DNA of 64,000 bases, taken from contig NBOG01000014.1 in NCBI GenBank assembly GCA_002104535.1, positions 1 to 64,000 of the forward strand, written 5' to 3'. The stretch's first letter is position 1. Each line of letters starts with the position of its first letter. The notes beneath the pieces are model-generated. The model was not told where the DNA came from, ran no database searches, and saw only the letters and a list, made by a program, of their open reading frames with translations. Below, piece by piece: positions 52,890 through 61,616 of the stretch. Source of the stretch: Cognaticolwellia sediminilitoris. Lineage in GTDB: Bacteria; Pseudomonadota; Gammaproteobacteria; Enterobacterales; Alteromonadaceae. The position numbers and the translations under genes were made by a program.

Positions 52890-53821
52890 TGAGTACAACA
52901 ATGAACAAAATAACAATCGGCAATTCCAGACTCGAATCTTCACGCTTTATCTACGGCTGTATGCGTATTGCCGGTGACAACAGTGCAAGTGATCGTGATA
53001 AAGGCAAAATAGCAATACAGACCGCTTTAGATAATGGCTATAACCATTTTGATCATGCCGATATATACGGAAATGGCGAGTGTGAAAGTCTTTTTGGTGA
53101 GTTATTAGCCGAAAAACCGAGTTTACGCGAACAAATTATTTTAACGTCAAAAGCGGGTATACGCTCCAAAAGTAATGAGCACAACAGTTATGCGCCAAAA
53201 CGTTATGACTTCAGCCAACGCTATTTAATAAATAGTGTTGAGGCATCATTAAAGCGTTTAAATACTGATTATTTAGATATGTTCTTATTACATCGTCCAG
53301 ACTATTTATTTGACGTTGAGGAAGTTGCCGATACCTTCGCATTGCTAAAAGCCAGTGGCAAAGTCAGACATTTTGGTGTCAGTAACTTTAAGCCATCTCA
53401 GTTTGACTTGTTGCAATCAAAAGCTTCAATGCCGTTACTGGTTAATCAAGTTGAAATCAACATTCACAATATTGATACTTTACTTGATGGCACATTAGAT
53501 CAATGCCAGCAACATAATATAACACCTATTGCTTGGTGTCCGTTGGGCGGTGTGGCTTATTCTGCATGGGGCAATACTTTTACCCCTGAAGATGAAAGTC
53601 GTATAGCACAAGAGTTAGCTCAACAGAGTAAAAAGCACAACTGTTCGCCTTGGCAGATTGCCTTAGCATGGTTATTAAAACATCCAGCTAATATTTGCCC
53701 GATAATTGGTTCAACAACACCTGAACGTATTATCGCCGCTAAGCAGGCATTAGCTTTAGATTACTCTCGCGAAGACTGGTATCGATTACTAGAAGCGCGA
53801 AATGGTCAGCCAGTGCCTTAA
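52889..53821 (+). CDS. Aldo/keto reductase (YdhF-like)
   Basis: 310-aa NADPH-dependent aldo/keto reductase barrel. The opening is NSRLESSRFIYGCMRIAGDN, and the catalytic tetrad region is FDHADIYGNGECESLFG (Asp and Tyr near 53-58). The Lys is in ILTSKAGIRS (near 88) and the His in DMFLLHRPDYL (near 129), with a C-terminal NADP-binding PIIGSTTPERI. This resembles the YdhF branch. It is translationally coupled to the halogenase-like gene by TAATG, so the pair belong together. A reduction of a sugar-derived or keto compound is plausible but unproven. Confidence 0.92.
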   Translation: MSTTMNKITIGNSRLESSRFIYGCMRIAGDNSASDRDKGKIAIQTALDNGYNHFDHADIYGNGECESLFGELLAEKPSLREQIILTSKAGIRSKSNEHNSYAPKRYDFSQRYLINSVEASLKRLNTDYLDMFLLHRPDYLFDVEEVADTFALLKASGKVRHFGVSNFKPSQFDLLQSKASMPLLVNQVEINIHNIDTLLDGTLDQCQQHNITPIAWCPLGGVAYSAWGNTFTPEDESRIAQELAQQSKKHNCSPWQIALAWLLKHPANICPIIGSTTPERIIAAKQALALDYSREDWYRLLEARNGQPVP

Positions 53822-53840
53822 CTAAATAAAACTGTTTATT

Positions 53841-53875
53841 AATCAAAAATTATCGTTAAACGATAATTTTTGATT
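53841..53875 (+). terminator. Intrinsic terminator ending the starch locus
   Basis: AATCAAAAATTATCG, loop TTAAA, CGATAATTTTTGATT: 15 bp perfect, followed by a T-rich run. Confidence 0.9.
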
Positions 53876-53933
53876 GTTTTTTATATTTTATGTGTTAGTT
53901 TAATGTAAATCATTACATTGAGATAACTTATAA

Positions 53934-54506
53934 ATGTCTAAAATTTCACGTCTAAGTCAATGCATCCGTTACTTAATATTCTTCCTCGCTGTTCTACAAT
54001 TACTTGCTTTTGTTTTGGTCGCTACTTTAGGGGAAAATACTGATTTTGGGCAACAAGCGCTTGTTGATTTTGGTTTGTTTTACAGCGTTTTTAATATTGA
54101 ATTTAACCATTCTTGGCAAGAAATGGGTCAACACTTAAAACAAGAAAACTTTAATACCACGCTAATTTTAGGCACGGCAGAATTATTACCTTATATGCTG
54201 ATTTATTTTTTTCTATTACGACTTTTTTCTTATTATCAGAACGGTGAAATCTTCACTAGTAACACTATTCACTGTTTAAAGATGTTGGGAAAAACACTAC
54301 TTTTATGGCTAGTTATTAATCTTATTTATCCGGTGATCGTGACGTTATTCATTCGTTTAACAGGACTTAGTGATAGTTTACCTATCATCTTAAATTTTGG
54401 CTCGACCGAGCTGAACTATTTGCTTATTGGCAGCATTATTTACGTTATTGCGTGGGTAATGCAAGAAGGGTTGCTGATTAAAGAGCAACAAGAGCTGGTG
54501 ATCTAA
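53934..54506 (+). CDS. DUF2975 family membrane protein
   Basis: 190 aa with four hydrophobic helices (about 10-35, 83-103, 118-143, 157-178), the layout of DUF2975. The motif FFLLRLFSYYQNGEIFTSNTIHCLKMLGKTLLLW is the usual central segment. Its stop overlaps the ATG of a small XRE regulator in TAATG, an arrangement typical of the family. The membrane protein probably senses something and acts with that regulator. Function unknown. Confidence 0.88.
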   Translation: MSKISRLSQCIRYLIFFLAVLQLLAFVLVATLGENTDFGQQALVDFGLFYSVFNIEFNHSWQEMGQHLKQENFNTTLILGTAELLPYMLIYFFLLRLFSYYQNGEIFTSNTIHCLKMLGKTLLLWLVINLIYPVIVTLFIRLTGLSDSLPIILNFGSTELNYLLIGSIIYVIAWVMQEGLLIKEQQELVI

Positions 54507-54733
54507 TGGCAATTATAATTGAGTTAGATGTCATGCTGGCTAAACGAAAAATGAAGTCTAATGACCTTGCCAAAGCTATTGGCATTACCCCACAAAACTT
54601 ATCAGTTTTAAAAAGCGGCAGGGCAAAAGCAATACGTTTTTCAACCTTAGACTCCATTTGTCAGGCTTTGGATTGTTTACCAGGCGATATATTAATTTAT
54701 CAACAGAAGGACGGCTCAGATGAACAAACATAA
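54506..54733 (+). CDS. Small XRE-family regulator (YozG-like)
   Basis: A 75-aa protein that is almost entirely one helix-turn-helix domain: MLAKRKMKSNDLAKAIGITPQNLSVLKSGRAKAIRFSTLDSICQALDCLPGDIL. This is the short HTH_26 form that commonly accompanies DUF2975 genes. It is coupled to the gene before (1-base overlap) and overlaps the next frame by 14 bases, suggesting one three-gene transcript. Confidence 0.9.
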   Translation: MAIIIELDVMLAKRKMKSNDLAKAIGITPQNLSVLKSGRAKAIRFSTLDSICQALDCLPGDILIYQQKDGSDEQT

Positions 54734-55376
54734 TTGGCACCAGCGTTTTATAACGATAAAAATTAACGGTAATTTTAGCGGTATTTTATTCCCTTTATCT
54801 TTGTTATTTATGGGCAGTGCTTTAGCGAGTACTGAGCTGATAGATAATGTAAACAAAGCTGAAAATATTACACAATATCAACCTTATATCACTCTAGAGT
54901 TGAGTCAAAATAAGTATGTTGATCTAGAAGGTTTTGCTTTAAAGCAACAACACTTATCGACAGCATTTGGACTTGGAATTATAAAAACGACAGCTTTAGA
55001 TAATAATTGGCAGTTAAGTAAAAGTGTCGAAATTAATTTAATGCGAAGTAATTTTACAGGTATTTATCAAGCAAAAAATGTACATGATAGCGATGTTGAA
55101 GGTCATCAATTCGATGTTGACGGGAGCTATCAAGAGGTTGCTTTAATCGCTAGTGTTAAGGTTAAAAAATTAGATGTTTTCGATAATATCTCACCGTATT
55201 TAGCAGCAAGTGTTGGCTTAGTTCATGCCAATAGTCGATTCGACTCGCCCATCGATGCAACACATGAGCATCAATGGAAGCTCGGTTATAAATTATCAAC
55301 AGGTCTAGAGTTTACTATTGGGGAAGGTAATAGCATTTCCTTAGGTGTTGGCTTTGCTGACGATACTGACATTTGA
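54720..55376 (+). CDS. Putative small outer-membrane beta-barrel protein
   Basis: 218 aa. A long N-region holds a hydrophobic signal (GILFPLSLLFMGSALA, cleavage near ALA/STEL). The rest alternates hydrophobic and polar residues as in an eight-stranded porin-like barrel (YQPYITLELSQNKYVDLEG, LSTAFGLGI, QEVALIASVKV, ISPYLAASVGLVHAN, LGYKLSTGLEFTIG). The end, GVGFADDTDI, lacks the C-terminal aromatic residue needed by BamA, so the barrel may be truncated or not a normal OMP. It starts inside the XRE gene (14-base overlap). Confidence 0.6.
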   Translation: MNKHNWHQRFITIKINGNFSGILFPLSLLFMGSALASTELIDNVNKAENITQYQPYITLELSQNKYVDLEGFALKQQHLSTAFGLGIIKTTALDNNWQLSKSVEINLMRSNFTGIYQAKNVHDSDVEGHQFDVDGSYQEVALIASVKVKKLDVFDNISPYLAASVGLVHANSRFDSPIDATHEHQWKLGYKLSTGLEFTIGEGNSISLGVGFADDTDI

Positions 55377-55576
55377 TTATCGAGTAGCTAGTTAGTTGAA
55401 CTCTCTTGAATAGTGTTTGAACTAATGACTCTCTCGCTCCTTTCTCGCAGACATTTCAAATTAAAATTAGATTTAAGTTAACGCTATTTCTTAGCGAAAT
55501 AGTTTCAATTTTAATCTTTGTCTTTCGCAATTAATTAGAAAACATTACAAAATCATAATAATTAAGGGAATAAAAT

Positions 55577-56443
55577 ATGAAGTCTAGATTAATGCTCATA
55601 GTAGTTTTACTGAACCTAGTCGCTTGTAGTGCACAGCTGACACAAAAAGGATTTATTGCTCAGGATAAAGTGCTCAGCCCATATAAAACTAAGCAATTTC
55701 AAGAATGGCAATCAACTTATTCAACCTTTTCATTAAAGCCTATTTCAATAACACGAGAAAGCTTAGAAGTTACTCAGCTATCGCAAACGGTAATACTTAA
55801 AGGCATTTATCTAGATCACCCAAACTCGACAGAAGTCATTTATTTTTTACAAGGTAACGGTATGACCGTAGCTAACTCTATGGCGTCTTTGTTGGAGTCT
55901 TTAGGGCAGTTAAATAAAGATATTGTTATTTTCGATCGTAGAGGAACAGGTGCAAGTAATGGTGCAGCGACCATATCGAATTTGATAGCAGATGCAAATG
56001 CGCAATTTGATTATATCGAACAGCATTTATCGCCAGACAAAATCATCATTCACGGTTTTTCGCTAGGTAGCTTTCTTGCAGGGCAAGTGATCAAAGAAAA
56101 AACGCCTAATGCATTAGTGCTACAAGGCTCAGCAACAAATGTAGATGAATGGATAGATGCCATATTGCCATGGTATAGCAAGCTTTTTATCAGCATTGAT
56201 ATTGAGCCTGAATTTTATCAAGTTGACAATACCATTGCCCTTTCTCGAGATTATACGAACCCCTTGTTAATTATTGCAGGTGAAAATGATCAGCAAGCGC
56301 CTGCCAAATTGTCCCGACAATTATTTGAAGTAAGTCAATCAGCTCGTAAGCAACTCATCATTGTTGAAAATGCAGGTCATTCTGATATGTTAGCGAAAGC
56401 AGAAGAAATAGCCTTATATCAAAAGTTTTTGGCAAGTCTCTAG
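55577..56443 (+). CDS. Alpha/beta hydrolase lipoprotein
   Basis: 288 aa with a lipoprotein signal (MLIVVLLNLVAC; Cys near residue 17, followed by Ser-Ala). The hydrolase fold shows IYFLQGNGMTV, FDRRGTGASNG, the nucleophile elbow IHGFSLGSFLAG (Ser near 159), the acid in IIAGENDQQAP (near 236) and the His in ENAGHSDML (near 265). This resembles the YqiA/BAAT-like serine hydrolases without close substrate information. SD AAGGGA. Transcribed alone, with a strong terminator at 56514. Confidence 0.85.
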   Translation: MKSRLMLIVVLLNLVACSAQLTQKGFIAQDKVLSPYKTKQFQEWQSTYSTFSLKPISITRESLEVTQLSQTVILKGIYLDHPNSTEVIYFLQGNGMTVANSMASLLESLGQLNKDIVIFDRRGTGASNGAATISNLIADANAQFDYIEQHLSPDKIIIHGFSLGSFLAGQVIKEKTPNALVLQGSATNVDEWIDAILPWYSKLFISIDIEPEFYQVDNTIALSRDYTNPLLIIAGENDQQAPAKLSRQLFEVSQSARKQLIIVENAGHSDMLAKAEEIALYQKFLASL

Positions 56444-56513
56444 AGGGAAATTTACGCATTGTTATACAGGTTTTAACAATGAGAAAATGTAAATATTTGC
56501 GGAAATTATAATA

Positions 56514-56548
56514 AAAAAACGCTGCTAAGATTATTAGCAGCGTTTTTT
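56514..56548. terminator. Bidirectional terminator
   Basis: AAAAAACGCTGCTAA, loop GATTA, TTAGCAGCGTTTTTT: 15 bp perfect with U-runs both ways, between convergent genes. Confidence 0.95.
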
Positions 56549-56560
56549 AGTATTTAAGCT

Positions 56561-56580
56561 CAGTTCAGTTCAGTTCAGTA
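56561..56580. repeat. Short tandem repeat (CAGTT)
   Basis: Three copies of CAGTT and a fourth CAGTA, directly after the terminator and before the U32 gene's 3' end. Too short to be more than a slippage-prone site. Confidence 0.8.
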
Positions 56581-56616
56581 CCAGCAAAGCTATTAAACTA
56601 GCTATTTGGAAACAAA

Positions 56617-58905
56617 TTACAAACCATTGTGATACTGAATGTTAGTAGATTCTGGCACCAAGTTATTCAACTGCTGTTGAGTTGCCGATTTAGCATCCAG
56701 TAATTTATTTTCCAGTAACGCTTCAAAGTGTTGGATCAATAACGCTTTATCGGGTGACTCTTTATCACCTGCGCCGATATTAGTTAAATCAATCATAAAA
56801 CCGTCAAATAAATGTGATAAATCGTCAATAATTTCCATGTTCAAAAATTGATCTTGGTTATAAATGCTTGGGTAACCTGCTTTTTGTTTATCAATGGCAA
56901 ATGACACGCCTTTGAGGTTGGTGATGCTCGTAGATTTATCACACGAAAGCATACAGCCATTATCAATACGCGGCTTTTCACAACCAACACTTTGTTGGAA
57001 GAAACATTGTCTGCTAGTCATCAACAAAATAGGGTGGTAAATACTGTAAAACAATTTAAAGTTTTCTGGACGCGCGATGTTTTTCATTTGCATGGCATTT
57101 ATTTCATTAGAGATAAAAGCGCCGCTACAATCAAAGCTTTCTTTCATTGCCAAAAGGGCATATGAATTTGTGGTATTTAAAAACGGGCCAGCTATCCATT
57201 CAATACCTAATTCATTGGCTTTATAAGCAATGCCAGTATTGTTCGTGACAATTAATTTAGGTTTTACTTGCTCTAAAATGGTTACCGCTACGTCATAATC
57301 TTTACCAATTAGTACTGCTGGAAACCACGGAATTAAGCGTGGATTAGCCTGTAAAAAGCCAATGTACTTTGTACAACCGCGTTTGTAGGCATCGGGCAGT
57401 TTAAAGTAAATGTCGGCATCAGTTACATTGGCCAATTCAACATCTTCTTCATCACAAATCAGCAGCGATAACTTTGTTTTACTTTCAGCTTTAGGGTTAT
57501 TAACCAAAGCAGGTAAGGTCACTTCTGGCAATACAGTCATTGAATTATTTAGTGTGCTGGCAATTTCATTTTTAAGTGCAGTTAGCTCTTTAAAAGGAAT
57601 GCTTAAACCCTCATCAAGGTTATCGCAGTTTAATTCGTTTAGTAAAAACTCAGCGTTATTAAAGCTTTTAAAGCGTTTTTCAATGGTGGCCTTATCAATG
57701 CTGGCATTATCACTGGTGCGCATTAAGCTTGTTGATTGCACAGTAAACGTGTTTTGCTCAACTGAAAAGCCAGAGGTAGTTACGGTAACCGTTAACGGTT
57801 GCTCAATTTTTCCAGAGAAGCTTAAACTTAACGGTACTTTTTCAATACTTAAGTGCTTAATTTTCTCAACTACTTCAGCTTCAATGGTGTTTTTGTCATC
57901 TTGTAGATTTTGTTCAACATCTTGAATTTGCACCACTGAAATATTTTGGCTTTCATCCGCTTTAAATTTGCTAACCGCATGTACTTTTGAATTATCACGA
58001 GGGTTATCAATAAACATGGATTGATTTAAATCACCGCGTAAAAAGGCGTTCGAAAAATCACGATTAAACACTTTATACAAACGTTCGCCGTCTTCGGTCA
58101 ATTCACCCGTATTAAGGAAGCCATCAATTTGTTTACGGAAACTGTCAACTACAGTATGAACGTAGTTCGCGCCTTTAATGCGGCCTTCAATTTTAAATGA
58201 ATGTACACCGGCTTCAATTAATGCTGGTAAATCAAAAAAGGCTGAGTTGTCTTTAATGTTAAGCGGGAAGTTATGCCCTGATGGCGTAGTTTCATATTCT
58301 TCACGACAAGCTTGGCTACAACGGCCACGGTTACCTGAATTACCGACACTGGCAGATGTTGAATAACATAACCCCGAAAAGGCGACACACAGCGAGCCAT
58401 GCACGAATACTTCGGTTAATACATCATGCTCTTCACATACTTTTGTGATGGTGGTGATTTCACGGAGGTTTAACTCGCGTGATAAGTTCACACGTGATGC
58501 ACCTAGCTTTTTCAAAAACGGAATTTGACCCACGTTATGGGTGGTTAACTGAGTTGAAGCGTGAATATCCAAAGTTGGAAAGTGTTTTGTGATGATATTA
58601 AACATGCCAATATCTTGCACAATCACACCATCAAGCGTGGTATTAACCAGTTTGCTTAATAGCTTAGCGATAGACTTAAATTCACGTTCTAAAATAATCA
58701 CATTTAGCGTTAAAAATATTTGGCAATCATACTGATGTGCTAAACGGATTATACCAATAAGTTGCTCAAAGGAGATATTAGAAGCGCGATTACGGGCATT
58801 TAAGGTGTCTAAGCCGCAATATACTGCGTCGGCCCCAGCAATAATGGCCGCTTTAATTGCATCGACATCGCCGCCGGGCGCTAATAACTCTATTTTATGA
58901 TCCAT
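56617..58905 (-). CDS. U32 family protein (RlhA/TrhP-like, 762 aa)
   Basis: The N-terminal half is a U32 TIM-barrel: ELLAPGGDVDAIKAAIIAGADAVYCG, FLTLNVII, DIHASTQLTTHN, SRVNLSREL and EVFVHGSLCVAFSGLCYSTSASVGNSGNRGRC. Cys near 173, 180, 196 and 200 fit the Fe-S cluster region of the O2-independent hydroxylases TrhP, RlhA and UbiU/V. The C-terminal about 250 residues look like a second, decayed barrel with its own Cys (RQCFFQ, CEKPRIDNGCMLSC). By length and two-part layout it resembles RlhA (23S rRNA C2501 hydroxylation) more than TrhP, but the exact RNA substrate is not determinable. Peptidase activity is unlikely. Confidence 0.8.
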   Translation of the reverse strand: MDHKIELLAPGGDVDAIKAAIIAGADAVYCGLDTLNARNRASNISFEQLIGIIRLAHQYDCQIFLTLNVIILEREFKSIAKLLSKLVNTTLDGVIVQDIGMFNIITKHFPTLDIHASTQLTTHNVGQIPFLKKLGASRVNLSRELNLREITTITKVCEEHDVLTEVFVHGSLCVAFSGLCYSTSASVGNSGNRGRCSQACREEYETTPSGHNFPLNIKDNSAFFDLPALIEAGVHSFKIEGRIKGANYVHTVVDSFRKQIDGFLNTGELTEDGERLYKVFNRDFSNAFLRGDLNQSMFIDNPRDNSKVHAVSKFKADESQNISVVQIQDVEQNLQDDKNTIEAEVVEKIKHLSIEKVPLSLSFSGKIEQPLTVTVTTSGFSVEQNTFTVQSTSLMRTSDNASIDKATIEKRFKSFNNAEFLLNELNCDNLDEGLSIPFKELTALKNEIASTLNNSMTVLPEVTLPALVNNPKAESKTKLSLLICDEEDVELANVTDADIYFKLPDAYKRGCTKYIGFLQANPRLIPWFPAVLIGKDYDVAVTILEQVKPKLIVTNNTGIAYKANELGIEWIAGPFLNTTNSYALLAMKESFDCSGAFISNEINAMQMKNIARPENFKLFYSIYHPILLMTSRQCFFQQSVGCEKPRIDNGCMLSCDKSTSITNLKGVSFAIDKQKAGYPSIYNQDQFLNMEIIDDLSHLFDGFMIDLTNIGAGDKESPDKALLIQHFEALLENKLLDAKSATQQQLNNLVPESTNIQYHNGL

Positions 58906-59022
58906 TTGTACAACTTATTTGTTCGAAAAATTTCAGAGCAGGGATTTTACCCGTATATTTCATCAATGAATACCGTTAAAGTTAGCGAATATGAACTGTA
59001 TTTTAGCAAAAAGAAGAAAATC

Positions 59023-59742
59023 ATGGCATTACCTGTTCTTTATTCATTGAGAAATTGCCCGTATGCGATGCGAGCTCGCATTGCTATTTTTAAATCGCAA
59101 CAGCCAGTAGCACTACGCGATGTGGTATTAACCAATAAACCAGCTGAAATGATTTTAGCTTCACCAAAAGCTACTGTGCCGATCTTAGTGTTAAATGAAT
59201 TAGATAAATTATCAGAAGAAAGTGGGGCTGATAGCGCAATTGATACAGTTAAAGCACCGCGCGAAACACATGTGATTGATGAAAGTTTAGATGTGATGCT
59301 TTGGGCACTGCAAGCCTCAGATCCTCAAGATTTACTGCATAGCGCACAGCCTGAAATGCTAACGCAAATGTTAACGTTAATTAACGACTTTGATGTTGAA
59401 TTTAAGCAGCGTATAGAGGCTTATAAATGCTCTAAACGCTATCATGAAACTAACTTAACCGAATGTCGTAACGCTTGTGAAGAATATATTATCCGGCTTG
59501 AACAGCGCTTAACACAACATGAGTTTTTAATGTCAGAGCGTGAAAGTCTTGTTGATATCGCCTTACTGCCGTTTATTCGCCAGTTTGCTCGCATTGAACG
59601 CCAATGGTATTTGCAATCACCTTATCCTAAATTAAAGCAATGGCTCAATAATTACCTGCAAAGCCCTATGTTTACTAAAGTCATGTCGAAGCACCCATTG
59701 TGGCTGGAAAGCGGTGAAGAAGTGATTTTTGTCGGAAAGTAA
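59023..59742 (+). CDS. Glutathione S-transferase family protein
   Basis: The ATG at 59023 is chosen because it starts the thioredoxin fold directly (MALPVLYSLRNCPYAMRARIAIFKSQQ). An open frame from 58897 would overlap the divergent U32 start and add an unrelated extension. The 239-aa product has the active-site-like CPYAMR, then ASPKATVPILVLNE (cis-Pro) near 45-60, an acidic loop insertion (EESGADSAIDTVKAPRE), then the helical C-terminal domain. It ends HPLWLESGEEVIFVGK. A decayed copy of this end lies at 60407-60460. Confidence 0.85.
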   Translation: MALPVLYSLRNCPYAMRARIAIFKSQQPVALRDVVLTNKPAEMILASPKATVPILVLNELDKLSEESGADSAIDTVKAPRETHVIDESLDVMLWALQASDPQDLLHSAQPEMLTQMLTLINDFDVEFKQRIEAYKCSKRYHETNLTECRNACEEYIIRLEQRLTQHEFLMSERESLVDIALLPFIRQFARIERQWYLQSPYPKLKQWLNNYLQSPMFTKVMSKHPLWLESGEEVIFVGK

Positions 59743-59797
59743 GCTCACTAATCTAGCTCTATGGTGGGAATAAATTTAATAGAATTGTTATAACTTA

Positions 59798-59836
59798 AAA
59801 AGCTAAGCATAAACCCTGAATTTATGCTTAGCTTTT
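59798..59836 (+). terminator. Intrinsic terminator after the GST gene
   Basis: AAAAGCTAAGCATAAA, loop CCCTGAA, TTTATGCTTAGCTTTT: 16 bp perfect. Its 3' arm runs directly into the tandem repeats at 59830-59883. Confidence 0.9.
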
Positions 59837-59883
59837 AGCTTTTAGCTTTTAGCTTTTAGTGTTTAGTGTTTAGTGTTTAGTGT
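59830..59883. repeat. Heptamer tandem repeats AGCTTTT / AGTGTTT
   Basis: Four exact copies of AGCTTTT (59830-59857), then three of AGTGTTT and a partial fourth (59858-59883). The first unit lies inside the terminator arm, so the array seems to have grown from the end of the hairpin by slippage. Confidence 0.9.
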
Positions 59884-59931
59884 AGTGTGACTAAGCGTTA
59901 TACAGCATCATCTATAAAGAATAAATGCAGT

Positions 59932-60300
59932 TTAGAGTACATGACTTGAAATGATTTTTGATATTTCTAGCATCGAAGATTGGCCGTTAAATTCAAATCT
60001 GACTTTACCTATAGCTGAAAAGTATATTTCCAGTTCTGAATCTAGATCGAATGTCCCTGATGTTTCAATAGAGTATGCAACAATGTTTTTATAGGGCAGC
60101 GAGGTAAAATCTTTTTTACTGCCTGTAATGCCTTGAACATTTACTGAAATTATTCTTTTGTTAGTAAACACCACGCCATCACGCATAGTTTTAAATGCAT
60201 CTACTATTACTTCATCTTCTAGCAATAGCTCAGATACTTTTTCGGCATAATCAATATCTTGTTTAAGTTTGAAAAAACCTTTGTTATTAAAATCAATCAT
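59932..60300 (-). CDS. Bacterial PH-domain (bPH_1) protein
   Basis: 122-aa protein of the YvbH-like bPH_1 family. After a helical start (FKLKQDIDYAEKVSELLLEDEVIVDAFKTMRDGVVFTNKRIISVNV) come the strands LPYKNIVAYSIETSG, DSELEIYFS and KVRFEFNG, closed by a C-terminal helix. Ring-like oligomers are known for the family; ligand and role are not. SD AAGGA lies 6 bases before the ATG. It sits between the GST gene and the GST relic at 60407. Confidence 0.85.
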   Translation of the reverse strand: MIDFNNKGFFKLKQDIDYAEKVSELLLEDEVIVDAFKTMRDGVVFTNKRIISVNVQGITGSKKDFTSLPYKNIVAYSIETSGTFDLDSELEIYFSAIGKVRFEFNGQSSMLEISKIISSHVL

Positions 60301-60406
60301 CGAACTTCCTTATGAATTTTTAATGCGGCAACTAACTATAGTAACTTAAATATAGGAGAAAAGTTATTCTAGCGGATTGATAAATAATTTACTCGAGTGA
60401 TAGTAA

Positions 60407-60460
60407 AAATACCCATTGTAGCTTGAAAGTGGCGATGAAGTTGTTTTTGTTGGTAAGTAA
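60407..60460 (+). pseudogene. Relic of a GST gene 3' end
   Basis: Translated in frame this reads KYPL, stop, LESGDEVVFVGK, stop. It matches the end of the GST at 59023-59742 (KHPLWLESGEEVIFVGK) in 14 of 17 codons, with the Trp codon TGG turned into TAG. The base sequence is alike over about 50 bases; nothing upstream of 60405 remains recognisable. A duplication or recombination left this stub beyond the bPH gene. Confidence 0.8.
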
Positions 60461-60497
60461 AGGCGTTTAGGTGCGTCTACTTACCTGATAAATAGTA

Positions 60498-61616
60498 TTA
60501 ATTGGCGTTAATCGGACTAGGTTTTTCCACTTGCTCCATTAAGTCATTATTCCACAGACCTTCTACTTTTATGTGAGCCGCACCACCAAGCATAAACGCC
60601 TGAATTAAATCGTGATTAAGATAAGCATACAACCCCGGTTGCTGAAAGGTGTAAATAGCGGCCACCGCTTCTCCGCCATTAACATGCCAAGTTTCTCTAT
60701 CAACCGTTGGCACATTATTAAAAGAGCCACCAGGCCACACTAGGTCACCATGGCCGCCAATTAGGTGAATACGTGAATCTTCATTAGCTTGTGAATGAAC
60801 AAATAATACCGTTTCCCCTACCTTGGCTTTCAGGGCATTAGCACCCGTTAAAGCGCCTTTTTTGCCATTGTAAGTAACATGCGTGGGAATAAGGCCACGC
60901 ATAACCGCTAATGTGTCAGCATAAGCTTCGATGGCATTGTTAAAGCGTTTATAATTGCCATCTTTGTCCTGAGGAATATACCAACCTTGTTCGCCAATAT
61001 AATAAGCTCGGTCGTATGTTACCGTTTTACCGTGCTGATCTTTTAAGCCTCCCGTAGGTAATACCGTTATAGCACCATACATACCAGACACAACATGGTA
61101 AGGGATCATCAACCCTCCGGGGGCACAGTGATACACAAAGGTACCGGCTCTATCAGCTTTAAAGCGAAAGGTTACTTGCTCTCCAGGCGACACTTTCGTT
61201 AATGCACCACCACCTAAAGCGCCTGTGGCCGCATGAAAGTCAATATTGTGTAATAACATATTGCTATCAGGATTTTTAAGGGTTAACTCAACATAATCGC
61301 CTTCATGCACCACCATCATTGGGCCTGGATTAGTCCCGTTAAACGTCATCGCTTGGACAAAAACACCAGGCTCAATTTCTATTTCTTTTTCTTCAATCAC
61401 CATTTCTATTTCAATAACTCTAGGTTTGCCTACATAAATCTGTTGATGCTCTGGAAAAAAGGGCGGTGCAACCAAGTTTTGCTGTATGCGCTTGAGTCCT
61501 TTGACGTTTGATGGCTTGCCAATATGGCTAATATAAGAAGATGCCTCTTCATCTGCATTAACATAAGGGATGTGCAACGCGAATAAAAAAACTACGCTCA
61601 GTAGTAAATTTTTCAT
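60498..61616 (-). CDS. nirK: Copper-containing nitrite reductase NirK
   Basis: 372 aa with a Sec signal (cleavage near VNA/DEEA), two cupredoxin domains, periplasmic. It reduces nitrite to NO. Copper ligands are visible: type-1 His in LLHNIDFH, Cys in YHCAPGG, His and Met in [11 protein letters not shown]; type-2 His in NIDFH, YHCA and the late [10 protein letters not shown]. The catalytic Asp is in HNIDFH and the second His in [16 protein letters not shown]. No accessory nirV or NO reductase lies in the window, and no clear NsrR, NnrR or FNR box was seen upstream. It is divergent from a chemoreceptor. Confidence 0.96.
   Translation of the reverse strand: MKNLLLSVVFLFALHIPYVNADEEASSYISHIGKPSNVKGLKRIQQNLVAPPFFPEHQQIYVGKPRVIEIEMVIEEKEIEIEPGVFVQAMTFNGTNPGPMMVVHEGDYVELTLKNPDSNMLLHNIDFHAATGALGGGALTKVSPGEQVTFRFKADRAGTFVYHCAPGGLMIPYHVVSGMYGAITVLPTGGLKDQHGKTVTYDRAYYIGEQGWYIPQDKDGNYKRFNNAIEAYADTLAVMRGLIPTHVTYNGKKGALTGANALKAKVGETVLFVHSQANEDSRIHLIGGHGDLVWPGGSFNNVPTVDRETWHVNGGEAVAAIYTFQQPGLYAYLNHDLIQAFMLGGAAHIKVEGLWNNDLMEQVEKPSPINAN

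Noticed and set aside
53154-53212. Frameshift suspected in the aldo/keto reductase
   Set aside because: The frame is continuous and catalytic residues are in order; the insertion after KAGIRSK is normal for YdhF-like enzymes.
57410-57925. 171-codon open frame on the plus strand
   Set aside because: Antisense to the U32 gene; Ser-rich low-complexity translation, no ribosome site, and the minus-strand frame has clear motifs.
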